Shown here: positions 18,665-26,497 of the stretch, in pieces
Layout: each line of letters starts with the position of its first letter
Position numbering within the stretch: position 1 is the stretch's first letter
Source of the DNA: SB11 sp964584305
GTDB taxonomy: Bacteria > Bacteroidota > Bacteroidia > UBA8524
Assembly: GCA_964584305.1 (NCBI GenBank)
Contig: CAZOZL010000005.1
Span: 1 to 64,000, forward strand
Length of the DNA: 64,000 nt
Reading direction: 5' to 3'
Notes under the pieces: generated by a model
Database searches by the model: none
The model's input: only the letters and a program-made list of their open reading frames with translations
Told to the model about the DNA's origin: nothing
Made by a program: the position numbers and the translations under genes

Positions 18665-18678
18665 GGGCTATTAAGCCC
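18665..18678. other. Short hairpin in a 398-base gap with no gene
   Basis: GGGCTATTAAGCCC is a 5-bp-stem hairpin. The gap 18501-18898 otherwise holds only the rlpA promoter; I see no gene or tRNA. Confidence 0.25.
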
Positions 18679-18826
18679 ACCAGTAATATTTGGAACTGTA
18701 ATAAACTCGTGTCTTTTTTAGTTCACTTCACTAAGAAGTGTATAAATAAATACTGATAGTATTTTAAGCGTTGCATCAAATATGTGGTAAAAAGTAGTCA
18801 GTTCAGTGTTTTAGGGGATTAATTAA

Positions 18827-18857
18827 TTGATTTTTTGTAAAGAAAAACTTAACTTTG
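18827..18857 (+). promoter_or_regulatory. Promoter of the rlpA-like gene
   Basis: TTG at 18827-18829, a 20-base spacer, then TAACTTTG at 18850-18857. This is a good match to the TTTG / TAnnTTTG promoter pair, 41 bases before the ATG. Confidence 0.6.
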
Positions 18858-18898
18858 TGAAGTTTTATTAATTAAAAAACATTCTGTTCACACAAAAT

Positions 18899-19519
18899 AT
18901 GAGATTATTGCTTGTTAGCCTTGTGCTAATAGCTGTTGCGAGTTTTAACACCGTTTCTGCTCAAGAAACTAAAGGTTTTGCTAGCACCTACCCATTAGCG
19001 TACGAAGGAACAAGAACCGCCAGCGGGGAATTTTATAATGCTAAAGAGTTTACCGCACGCCATGCTACTTTGCCTTTTAATACCTTAGTAAAGGTTACAA
19101 ATTTAAAAAATAACAGAAGCATTACTGTAAGAATTAACGACCGTTTTAACTATAAAAACTCAAGGGTAATTGATGTTTCTAAAGCCGCAGCTAGAAAAAT
19201 TAATCTTTTTGGAGATATTAACCCACAAGTTAAAATTGAGGTAATAGGCATGGCTGATGCGCTAATGTTAGCTTCAATACCTGCTAAACCTAATAAGGAA
19301 AGTACACCAGTAGCAACTGTTACTAAAACTAAGACAGTGCCAAAAGTGGTGAAAAAGGAAACCGTAACAGCAAAGGTTGAGAAAACAAAAGATAAAAAAA
19401 TAACCATTCCCATACTACTGCCCAGTGTAAAAGCTACTTTACCATCAATAAGCCTAAAAGAGATAAGTACTATTGCTACGGTTACGCTAAAGTATATTAC
19501 AATATCATTGTTTAAGTAA
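18899..19519 (+). CDS. rlpA: RlpA-like double-psi beta-barrel protein
   Basis: A 206-residue exported protein. After a signal peptide (cut near VSAQ-22) comes a double-psi beta-barrel of the RlpA type (about 25-110): GFASTYPLAYEGTRTASGE, then ATLPFNTLVKVTNL, VRINDRF and RVIDVSKAAARK. RlpA proteins bind or cleave denuded glycan strands at septa. The C-terminal 90 residues are a Lys/Thr/Val-rich linker rather than a SPOR domain, so septal targeting is unclear. It is convergent with dprA; the stops are one base apart. Confidence 0.82.
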   Translation: MRLLLVSLVLIAVASFNTVSAQETKGFASTYPLAYEGTRTASGEFYNAKEFTARHATLPFNTLVKVTNLKNNRSITVRINDRFNYKNSRVIDVSKAAARKINLFGDINPQVKIEVIGMADALMLASIPAKPNKESTPVATVTKTKTVPKVVKKETVTAKVEKTKDKKITIPILLPSVKATLPSISLKEISTIATVTLKYITISLFK

Positions 19520-19520
19520 C

Positions 19521-20618
19521 TTATAATGTAAGTTTATATACTTTCCCTGGTAAACTTTTCACCAAGCCTTTCAACTCTAATTCTAATAAAACTAACGACA
19601 CCTTGTTTCCTGCTATTTTTGTTTGCAGTGATATGGTATCTATGCCAAGAGCAATATCTTTTAAGGTTGCCGCTATCTTTTTCTCATCTGCTGATAGGTT
19701 TTCGGGCAAGCTATAGGTTTTGGGTTTTGTAGCAGCAGTGTCTTTTTCCCATCCCATCATATAGGCAACATCATCGCCACTTTCAATTAAGGCAGCTTTA
19801 TTGTTTTTTATAAGCCAATTACAACCTTTTGCTTTTGGTGCATTGGGTGGGCTTGGTATTGCAAATACATCACGACTATAACTAAAAGCAATGTCAGCGG
19901 TAATCATAGAACCCCCTTTTAAGTCGGTTTCAACTACTATAACGGCATCACACATACCCGCAACTATGCGGTTTCGCGAGGGAAAATGTTCTCTGTCAGG
20001 AGTTGTATTTGATGGGTATTCAGTTACCCAAGCCCCATTGGCAAGCATTTTTTCGGCAGTACCTTTATTTTGGGAAGGGTATATAGTATCTAAGCCATGG
20101 GCAAATACTGCTACGGTGGGCATTGCGTTTTTAATAGCTGCTTTGTGTGCCGTAACATCTATGCCATAAGCCAACCCGCTTACTATGGTAACATTATAGG
20201 GTTTTAAGTCGGCAACAATTTTTTCGCATATTTCTTTCCCTTCTTTGGTGGCTTCACGTGTGCCAACAATGCCTACCATATAATTGGTATTAAAACTAAA
20301 ATCACCTTTTTTATACAGTAATAGCGGCGCATCATTCAGCTGTTTTAAATGCTGAGGATAATCACTATCAGAAAAGAAAAGCACACTTATATTGTTTTTC
20401 TGTATAAACTCAAGTTCTTTTTCAGCCTTGCTAAAATCAGTAAAGTTTAATATAGACTGGGCATACTTTTTTCCAATACCAGGTATTTTAAGCAATCTAA
20501 ATTCTTTTGCATTAAAAACAGCTTCAGCAGTACCACAATAGCTTAATAGGTTTTTGGCTAATACCGAGCCAATATTAGGTACTTGAGTTAATGCAATTTT
20601 ATAAACTAAAGGGTGCAT
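19521..20618 (-). CDS. dprA: DNA-processing protein DprA
   Basis: A 365-residue cytoplasmic protein that loads RecA on incoming single strands during transformation. It has an N-terminal helix-hairpin-helix/SAM-like part (NIGSVLAKNLLSYCG, IPGIGKKYA). The Rossmann core (about 110-290) has GIVGTREATKEG, SGLAYGIDVTAH, FPSRNRIVAG and VVETDLKGGSMITADIA. A C-terminal winged helix (about 305-365) completes it. All family parts are present. Its start overlaps the stop of the upstream small lipoprotein by one base (TAATG), suggesting coupling. Confidence 0.95.
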   Translation of the reverse strand: MHPLVYKIALTQVPNIGSVLAKNLLSYCGTAEAVFNAKEFRLLKIPGIGKKYAQSILNFTDFSKAEKELEFIQKNNISVLFFSDSDYPQHLKQLNDAPLLLYKKGDFSFNTNYMVGIVGTREATKEGKEICEKIVADLKPYNVTIVSGLAYGIDVTAHKAAIKNAMPTVAVFAHGLDTIYPSQNKGTAEKMLANGAWVTEYPSNTTPDREHFPSRNRIVAGMCDAVIVVETDLKGGSMITADIAFSYSRDVFAIPSPPNAPKAKGCNWLIKNNKAALIESGDDVAYMMGWEKDTAATKPKTYSLPENLSADEKKIAATLKDIALGIDTISLQTKIAGNKVSLVLLELELKGLVKSLPGKVYKLTL

Positions 20619-20830
20619 TAATTCTTCTTTTTTTTCTTTTGTTGGCGACGTTTGTTCAACTCATTTTTTAGTGAGTCGTATTTATCAGGATTGTTAGATG
20701 CGGGTACGGGTGCTTCCCAAATAATGTTTGCAGAGTCTTTTTTCACAGTAGTATCAGTTTTTGTTTTTTTTGTTTTACAAGCTGATGCAATGCACAACAT
20801 ACTAAGGCTTACCCACAATAATTTTTTCAT
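20618..20830 (-). CDS. Small Lys-rich lipoprotein
   Basis: A 70-residue product with a lipobox (IASAC, Cys18) followed by a very basic segment that ends in a run of Lys. No domain is recognised. It overlaps the end of the upstream T9SS protein by 29 bases and the dprA start by one base. That packing supports it being a real translated gene in a three-gene transcript rather than a chance frame. Confidence 0.6.
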   Translation of the reverse strand: MKKLLWVSLSMLCIASACKTKKTKTDTTVKKDSANIIWEAPVPASNNPDKYDSLKNELNKRRQQKKKKKN

Positions 20831-22658
20831 ATTTCAAAGTTTTAGTGCTGGTGGTAATGCTTAAATAATATATGCCAGCAGCTAAGGGTGCTGTATTAAA
20901 TGTAAAACGATTGGTACCCGCTTTTACCTTATCTTTAAACAAATTGGATACCAGTTTACCGCCTATATCGTATAAGCTGAAAGCTAATACCTCTTTTTTA
21001 GGTAGTGCAAACTCAATATTAAGCCACTGTGCGGTGGGGTTGGGGTAAATGGTTGTTACAAGACTATTTGCCTTGATTTTATTGGTAGAAAGGGCAGGGT
21101 CAGTATTGGTTATTTTTGCAATAACAGTTCCATGTGAGTTGCTATACCCTATACTACCACTAAGCCAAAAGGTACTACTCTCGTTATACTTGCGCTGGAT
21201 ACCTGCATAGTCTCCCCAGCGTTCTAAAGTATCACCAAGCTGATCTATAAAAGCAATACCTGAGCGGATAATTAAAGGGTTTGAATACGTGAAATCTCTA
21301 CCTACATGAATAACTGCAGTGCCTGATGGTGTATTTGTTGATACCCTTGATACTGTTATCATCGCGCTATTGTCCCAAGGCTCTCCAGTACCTGCATAGG
21401 CAATATCGGGATAGCCATAGTCAACAGTATCTGAACTAATAATATTTAAGGTGGCAGTATTATCACTCACTTTAAAATAGCCATGAAAAATACCCGCAGT
21501 ATAGTTGTTGGTATCCACACAGTTGCCCGCAAACTGTATCATATTGTTTTCAATTATTGCGGTTAAAATGCGCCCATCATTGGTAGATAGCCATTGCCCA
21601 TTGCCCTGCGGTGCATTGGGCGGGAAACCATACATACGGCTGGTTTTTACCAAGCGGGTGCTTAAAGTTGCTGTGCCCGAACTAAGGGTATTGGATATTT
21701 CAGTAACAAACATACTATCGTTTTGAAAATCGGTAGGGCGCACGGATAAAAAATAACTATTTTTTTCGGATAGTTTTGAGCCACCTTGTACGGGGCAAAT
21801 GCTCCATACGTTTCTATTCTCAAATTTAATATTGTTCCATCGGTTAAATTTTAGTGCGGTATCGCCATTATAGCCTTCTTTTTTACCTATTTGCCAAATC
21901 ATACTTTCTCTAAAACCATCACGCCAGCCTTGTGCATTGCCCAGCATATTTAGGGTAATAAACAAGTCTTCTTTGCTGATGCTAATAATAGGATAATCGC
22001 TCCATGTATTGTTTTCAAACAAATTTGAGCCTTGTAAGGCATAAGCATACCATTCTTTAGTAGGGTCGTTGGTTTTAGAAAAACACACAAATGTGCCGCT
22101 ATTAGCATCTCTACTATTTAAGAAAACAAGAATAAAACGGTCTGAAACAGGGTCGTACACTATACGAGGGTCGAAGGTGGAATTTTGAAAACCACCTATT
22201 TCTCCCAAACCTTTAAGGGTGAAATTTTTTAATATTTTACCTGTTTCGTCTATCACCCTCATGTTTGAGTTAAGTACGCTAACCACAAAACCACCGTTTG
22301 ATATGGCTATGTCGTTATCATTAGGTGTACCATTTTGGTTGTTACCTAAAGTTTGAAATACTACCGAAGGTGCAACGGATGTACCCGCTTTGCGAAAAGT
22401 ATTAGGGGTAGGTCTATATATATGTTTTTGTCTTTTAGCATCCAAAAATGCCTTTCTATACCCAAATGGTGTACCTGGTTTCGGTGCTTGCTTAATAGTT
22501 AAAACACTGGGCGAAAAACTATTATCTGTTTCTTCAAAAGAGAACTCACCCAAAAGTTTTACCGTTCCTGTTCGTGGTTTTACAACGGTATTTTGAGCAA
22601 ATGTTGCTGGTATAAAGAAAAAAGGTAATATGGTGAAAAAAATAAATTTTAAATTCAT
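20802..22658 (-). CDS. T9SS type A-sorted secreted protein
   Basis: About 618 residues with a signal peptide (cut near TFAQ). The middle (about 100-500) is beta-rich, with Asp/Asn and aromatic repeats (DNDIAISNGGFVVSVLN, FDPRIVYDPVSDRFILVF), suggesting a beta-propeller. The last 75 residues are a type A sorting domain: SLVTTIYPNPTAQWLNIEF, then GIYYLSI and KYEKIIV. The ATG at 22658 is preferred over a TTG at 22667 because that TTG is part of the promoter box. The function of the cargo domain is unknown. Confidence 0.85.
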   Translation of the reverse strand: MNLKFIFFTILPFFFIPATFAQNTVVKPRTGTVKLLGEFSFEETDNSFSPSVLTIKQAPKPGTPFGYRKAFLDAKRQKHIYRPTPNTFRKAGTSVAPSVVFQTLGNNQNGTPNDNDIAISNGGFVVSVLNSNMRVIDETGKILKNFTLKGLGEIGGFQNSTFDPRIVYDPVSDRFILVFLNSRDANSGTFVCFSKTNDPTKEWYAYALQGSNLFENNTWSDYPIISISKEDLFITLNMLGNAQGWRDGFRESMIWQIGKKEGYNGDTALKFNRWNNIKFENRNVWSICPVQGGSKLSEKNSYFLSVRPTDFQNDSMFVTEISNTLSSGTATLSTRLVKTSRMYGFPPNAPQGNGQWLSTNDGRILTAIIENNMIQFAGNCVDTNNYTAGIFHGYFKVSDNTATLNIISSDTVDYGYPDIAYAGTGEPWDNSAMITVSRVSTNTPSGTAVIHVGRDFTYSNPLIIRSGIAFIDQLGDTLERWGDYAGIQRKYNESSTFWLSGSIGYSNSHGTVIAKITNTDPALSTNKIKANSLVTTIYPNPTAQWLNIEFALPKKEVLAFSLYDIGGKLVSNLFKDKVKAGTNRFTFNTAPLAAGIYYLSITTSTKTLKYEKIIVGKP

Positions 22659-22664
22659 ATTCAA

Positions 22665-22696
22665 CAAATTTATAATTATTGACGATAGTGTGGCAA
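22665..22696 (-). promoter_or_regulatory. Promoter of the T9SS protein gene, nearly leaderless
   Basis: On the minus strand TTG (22696-22694), 21-base spacer, TAAATTTG (22672-22665). The box ends 6 bases before the ATG at 22658, so transcription would start at or within a few bases of the start codon. Confidence 0.55.
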
Positions 22697-22758
22697 CTTT
22701 TGTTTACACTTTTTAATTTTGTACTGCTTTAATAAGGGTAGGTTTGAGAGGCATAGGG

Positions 22759-22789
22759 TTGGCGATATATACAGTTATATATACCTTTG
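22759..22789 (+). promoter_or_regulatory. Promoter of rocD, nearly leaderless
   Basis: TTGG at 22759, a 19-base spacer, then TACCTTTG at 22782-22789. The box is 6 to 9 bases before the two candidate ATGs (22796, 22799), leaving essentially no 5' leader. Confidence 0.6.
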
Positions 22790-22795
22790 CAAACT

Positions 22796-24025
22796 ATGAT
22801 GGAGACAAAACAAAACTCACAATACTATATAGATTTAGAAGATAACTACGGCGCACACAATTACCACCCATTACCAGTGGTTTTGGCGAGAGGCGAAGGG
22901 GTGAATGTATGGGATGTTGAAGGAAAAAAATATTATGATTTTTTATCAGCGTATAGTGCAGTAAATCAAGGGCATTGCCATCCTAAAATTGTAGATGCAC
23001 TAACCCAGCAAGCACAAATACTTACGCTTACCTCGCGTGCATTTTATAATAATGTATTGGGCGAATTTGAGAAATATATAACCGAATATTTTGGGTACGA
23101 CCGTGTTTTAGCTATGAATAGTGGGGTAGAGGGAGGCGAAACAGCAATAAAACTGTGTCGCCGTTGGGGCTATGATGTGAAAGGAATACCCACAAACCAA
23201 GCTAAAATAATTTTTGTAGAAGGGAACTTTTGGGGAAGAACCATTGCTGCTATTTCAGCATCAACAGACCCTGATAGTACCATAGGCTTTGGACCTTTTT
23301 TACCCGGTTACGAAATAATACCCTATAATGATATTGTGGCGTTAGAAAAAGCAACGCAAGACCCTAATGTAGCTGGTTTTATGTTTGAGCCTATACAGGG
23401 CGAAGCAGGAGTGGTAGTACCCCATGAAGGCTATTTAACCAAAGTGAGAGAGATATGTACAAAAAATAATGTGTTGATGATTGCCGATGAGGTGCAAACA
23501 GGTATTGCCCGTACAGGCAAGTTATTAGCCTGTGATTATGAAAATGTGAAGCCAGATATTTTAATTTTGGGGAAAGCACTTTCGGGTGGGGTATTTCCTG
23601 TATCTGCGGCATTGGCAAATGATGAGATAATGCTAACCATTAAACCTGGTGAACACGGTAGCACATTTGGTGGTAACCCATTGGCTTGTAAGGTGGCAAT
23701 GGCTGCCCTTGAAGTAGTAAAAGAGGAAAACTTGGCGGAGAATGCCAATAAATTGGGCATTATTTTTCGTGAACGTATGGGTGCTATAAAATCTAATTTA
23801 ATTACAGCAGTGCGAGGCAGGGGCTTATTAAATGCAATTGTAATTAAACCGTTTGGCGAAGGAAAAACAGCGTGGGATGTTTGCTTGGCACTGCGTGATA
23901 ATGGGTTGTTGGCAAAACAAACCCATAATGATATTATTCGTTTTGCACCGCCACTAGTAATAACCGAAGACCAACTGCATGAAGCCTGCGATATTATTGA
24001 GAAAACTGTTATTTCTCTTGGCTGA
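22796..24025 (+). CDS. rocD: Ornithine--oxo-acid aminotransferase
   Basis: A class III PLP aminotransferase of about 409 residues that converts ornithine to glutamate-5-semialdehyde. Typical motifs: YDFLSAYSAVNQGHCHPKI near the N-terminus, MNSGVEGGETAIKLCRRWGY, EPIQGEAGVVVP, the Asp in IADEVQTGIARTGK, and the PLP Lys in ILGKALSGG (about residue 260). The C-terminal FAPPLVITEDQ is standard. A TTG at 22787 would overlap the promoter box, so ATG 22796 or 22799 is preferred. It abuts a minus-strand pseudogene fragment. Confidence 0.94.
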   Translation: MMETKQNSQYYIDLEDNYGAHNYHPLPVVLARGEGVNVWDVEGKKYYDFLSAYSAVNQGHCHPKIVDALTQQAQILTLTSRAFYNNVLGEFEKYITEYFGYDRVLAMNSGVEGGETAIKLCRRWGYDVKGIPTNQAKIIFVEGNFWGRTIAAISASTDPDSTIGFGPFLPGYEIIPYNDIVALEKATQDPNVAGFMFEPIQGEAGVVVPHEGYLTKVREICTKNNVLMIADEVQTGIARTGKLLACDYENVKPDILILGKALSGGVFPVSAALANDEIMLTIKPGEHGSTFGGNPLACKVAMAALEVVKEENLAENANKLGIIFRERMGAIKSNLITAVRGRGLLNAIVIKPFGEGKTAWDVCLALRDNGLLAKQTHNDIIRFAPPLVITEDQLHEACDIIEKTVISLG

Positions 24026-24197
24026 CTATTTTTTAATGATTTTATAACTACTTACAGTAGTTCCTTTTCTATCACTAATGGTAAGATAAATAAGATAATA
24101 TATGCCTGATGTTTTACCAACAAGGTTAATAATTTTATGTAAACTTAGAATTAAAACTTTATTATTCCAATAGTAAATATATTTTTTCGACGAAACG
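24026..24197 (-). pseudogene. Orphan remnant of a T9SS type A sorting domain
   Basis: Read on the minus strand, the gap between rocD and the barrel gene gives an open stretch of about 57 codons without a usable start. Its end, TSGIYYLIYLTISDRKGTTV followed by SYKIIKK and a stop, has the layout of a type A sorting domain (GIYYL strand, then K-I-I-K-K end). Its frame differs from that of the barrel gene, which has its own stop. It looks like the tail of a lost secreted protein. Confidence 0.45.
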
Positions 24198-24845
24198 CTA
24201 TAAACTAAATGAAACTCCTATTGATGCTGTAATCACTTGGTTTTTTGTTTCTATATTGGTGGTGGCAATATCTGTTAAGCCATATAAATATCGTATTTCA
24301 GGAGTTATATTTATTTTAGAGATGCCTATGCGCAATCCCAATCCTGCAATAATGCTGTGTGCATCCTCAGCAAAGTTTGAGGTAATGGTATTATTAGCCG
24401 TATAGGGTTTCTGTATAGCATCTTTTACCGAGTTTAGACTTTCGTATTGGTATCCCCCAAAAGCATAAAAACCAACAACCTTTAGTACTTTAAAATTGTA
24501 TAGTAATGATAATGAAGCATCAATATAATTGAGCCTGCGTATAGCTTCAACTTTAATGTTATTATCATCAATATAGTTTACCAAAGCCCCTTTTGGGTTG
24601 GAGAGTAACTCTGCCCTTAGTCCAAACTTTTTTAGTATACGTACCTGTGCAAAAACCCCTGCCATAATAAAAGTACTATTAGTATTTTCTAATATGTTTG
24701 AGTTTTGCAGCCCTCTAAAATTAGCATAATTTGCTCCTACTCTTATCCCTACTTGTAGTTTTGGAAGCACACCTTTTTGCCCAAAAGAAAAAAGAGATGC
24801 AAACATAATAGCAGGAAGTAAAATAAATCTCGACTTTTGTACCAT
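24198..24845 (-). CDS. PorT-like outer-membrane beta-barrel protein
   Basis: A 215-residue exported protein with a signal peptide (first 22 residues, ending SLFSFG). It has alternating amphipathic strands typical of the 8-stranded PorT/OmpW-like barrels common in Bacteroidota: VGIRVGANYANFRGL near the start, then GLGLRIGISKINITPEIRY. The C-terminus ends in beta-signal GVSFSL. The family is often a structural or assembly factor, and the role is not known. It is monocistronic, and a decayed sorting domain follows. Confidence 0.75.
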   Translation of the reverse strand: MVQKSRFILLPAIMFASLFSFGQKGVLPKLQVGIRVGANYANFRGLQNSNILENTNSTFIMAGVFAQVRILKKFGLRAELLSNPKGALVNYIDDNNIKVEAIRRLNYIDASLSLLYNFKVLKVVGFYAFGGYQYESLNSVKDAIQKPYTANNTITSNFAEDAHSIIAGLGLRIGISKINITPEIRYLYGLTDIATTNIETKNQVITASIGVSFSL

Positions 24846-24923
24846 AACTTAATTACAAGTTTATTCATTTTTTGATGAATAGGCAAAAAAGCACACCCAC
24901 AATTTTAATTAACGGTATAGATT

Positions 24924-26285
24924 ATGAATTTTGTATCAAAAAATCCTTTTAGTGGAGAAGTATATTCTCAGTTTCCATTTTCAACACAAAAAGAAATTAG
25001 TGAAGCTATTGATACTGCTGATAATGCGTTTAAAACTTGGAAAAATTTAAGCTATTCAGAGCGAGGGCGGTATTTTATAAATTTGGCAAAAAAAATTGAT
25101 GAACAAATTGACGATTTGGCTACCACCATTACTATTGAAATGGGCAAGCCGCTATATGAGGCTAAGGCTGAACTAAAGAAAACAATTGCTTGTTGCGAGT
25201 ATTACGCAAATAGTGCAGAGAAATTATTACAAACCAAACAAATAGACGGAGGAGGGTTGAAAGCCGAAATTTACTTTCAGCCGTTAGGGGTAATATTTGG
25301 TGTGTTTCCTTGGAATTTTCCTTTTTGGCAGGTGTTGCGTTTTGTTGTACCTACACTAATGGCAGGTAATACGGCTATTTTTAAACATTCGCCAAATGTA
25401 CCTCAATGCGCCTTGCATATAGTCCGTTTGTTTAATGAAGCAGGTTTCCCGCAGGGGGTGCTAAACAATACTTTTGCTAAGATAAATGATATAGAAAGCA
25501 TTGTAGCAAACCCTAAAATAAAGGCTGTTACACTAACAGGTAGTGAAGGGGCAGGGGCATCGGTAGCTGCATTGGCGGGTAAGCACCTAAAAAAAAGTGT
25601 GATGGAGCTGGGCGGGAGTGATGCCTTTGTAGTTTTAGAAGATGCGGATATAGATGCCGCTGTTAAAGGGGCTTTACGCTCTCGTTATCAAAATAGTGGA
25701 CAAAGCTGCATAGCTGCAAAACGATTTATAATTAGGGCAGAAATAGCCACTACTTTTACCGAAAAACTTTTAGCAGGTGTGCAGCAGCTAAAACAGGGTA
25801 ATCCGCTAGAAAATGGAATAACAATGGGAACTTTGGCACGCCCTGATTTGGCTGATAAAGTAGAGGAACAACTAAAACAAACCCTAAAACAAGGCGCTAC
25901 ATTGTTGCACGGAGGTAAAAGAGTTGGAGATGCTGTTTTTGAGCCTACCATTATTACTAATGTTCCCCTAAACTCACCTGCTTTTACACAAGAACTATTC
26001 GGGCCAATAGCGCCCTTATTTATTGCGAAAACAGATGATGAAGCATTGGCACTTGCCAATGCTACTATTTATGGTTTAGGGTCGTCTGTTTGGTCTAAAA
26101 ATAGTACTCGTGCGCAGTATTTTGCCCAAAATATTAATAGCGGAATGGTGTATGTGAATGAGATGGTTCGCTCAACCCCTGAATTGCCTTTTGGCGGGAT
26201 TAACAATTCGGGTTACGGAAGGGAGTTATCGGTGTATGGAATAACCGAGTTTGTTAATATTAAAGGTATTTATACACGTATTTAA
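24924..26285 (+). CDS. NAD(P)-dependent succinate-semialdehyde-type aldehyde dehydrogenase
   Basis: A 453-residue ALDH-superfamily enzyme closest to the YneI/Sad succinate-semialdehyde dehydrogenases. Motifs: GVFPWNFPFWQVLRF, KHSPNVPQCA, GSEGAGASVAALAGKHLKK, catalytic Glu in VMELGGSDAFVV, catalytic Cys about 261 in NSGQSCIAAKRF, and the C-terminal LPFGGINNSGYGREL. It oxidises short semialdehydes to acids; the exact substrate is inferred. Its proximity to ornithine aminotransferase is compatible with amino-acid catabolism, but it is transcribed separately. Confidence 0.88.
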   Translation: MNFVSKNPFSGEVYSQFPFSTQKEISEAIDTADNAFKTWKNLSYSERGRYFINLAKKIDEQIDDLATTITIEMGKPLYEAKAELKKTIACCEYYANSAEKLLQTKQIDGGGLKAEIYFQPLGVIFGVFPWNFPFWQVLRFVVPTLMAGNTAIFKHSPNVPQCALHIVRLFNEAGFPQGVLNNTFAKINDIESIVANPKIKAVTLTGSEGAGASVAALAGKHLKKSVMELGGSDAFVVLEDADIDAAVKGALRSRYQNSGQSCIAAKRFIIRAEIATTFTEKLLAGVQQLKQGNPLENGITMGTLARPDLADKVEEQLKQTLKQGATLLHGGKRVGDAVFEPTIITNVPLNSPAFTQELFGPIAPLFIAKTDDEALALANATIYGLGSSVWSKNSTRAQYFAQNINSGMVYVNEMVRSTPELPFGGINNSGYGRELSVYGITEFVNIKGIYTRI

Positions 26286-26295
26286 ATGTGGGAAA

Positions 26296-26374
26296 GACAG
26301 AATAGGCACGAATGCCCATTTTATTCATAAAGTTTTTGTTAAGGTTATGAATTGCGGCAGGTTTCAACCTGCTG
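26296..26374 (-). repeat. Family A dispersed repeat, copy A2 (full length)
   Basis: A complete element in reverse orientation. The tail hairpin is GACAGAATAGGCACGAATGC. The middle inverted repeat is TTATTCATAA paired with TTATGAATTG. The head palindrome is GCGGCAGGTTTCAACCTGCT. It aligns over its full length with A3 and A4. A further hairpin, GCCTG/CAGGC, follows at about 26385-26404. Confidence 0.75.
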
Positions 26375-26480
26375 TTAAGAAAACGCCTGACTGACACCAG
26401 CAGGCAATCTTTTAACTCATCCCTATTATACTTTTGTCCACTCTATTTAAGTATATAAAGTAATTTATTTCACTATGCCC

Positions 26481-26488
26481 TATCTTTG
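26481..26488 (+). promoter_or_regulatory. -7 box upstream of miaB
   Basis: TATCTTTG lies ten bases before the ATG, so the leader would be very short. It is flanked by CCTA...TAGG, like the box before the deoxyhypusine-synthase homologue. Confidence 0.5.
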
Positions 26489-26497
26489 TAGGCTGTA

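Noticed and set aside
18501..18898. Possible tRNA or riboswitch in a 398-base gap
   Set aside because: Only a 5-bp-stem hairpin and the rlpA promoter are visible; no cloverleaf, CCA end or known riboswitch core.
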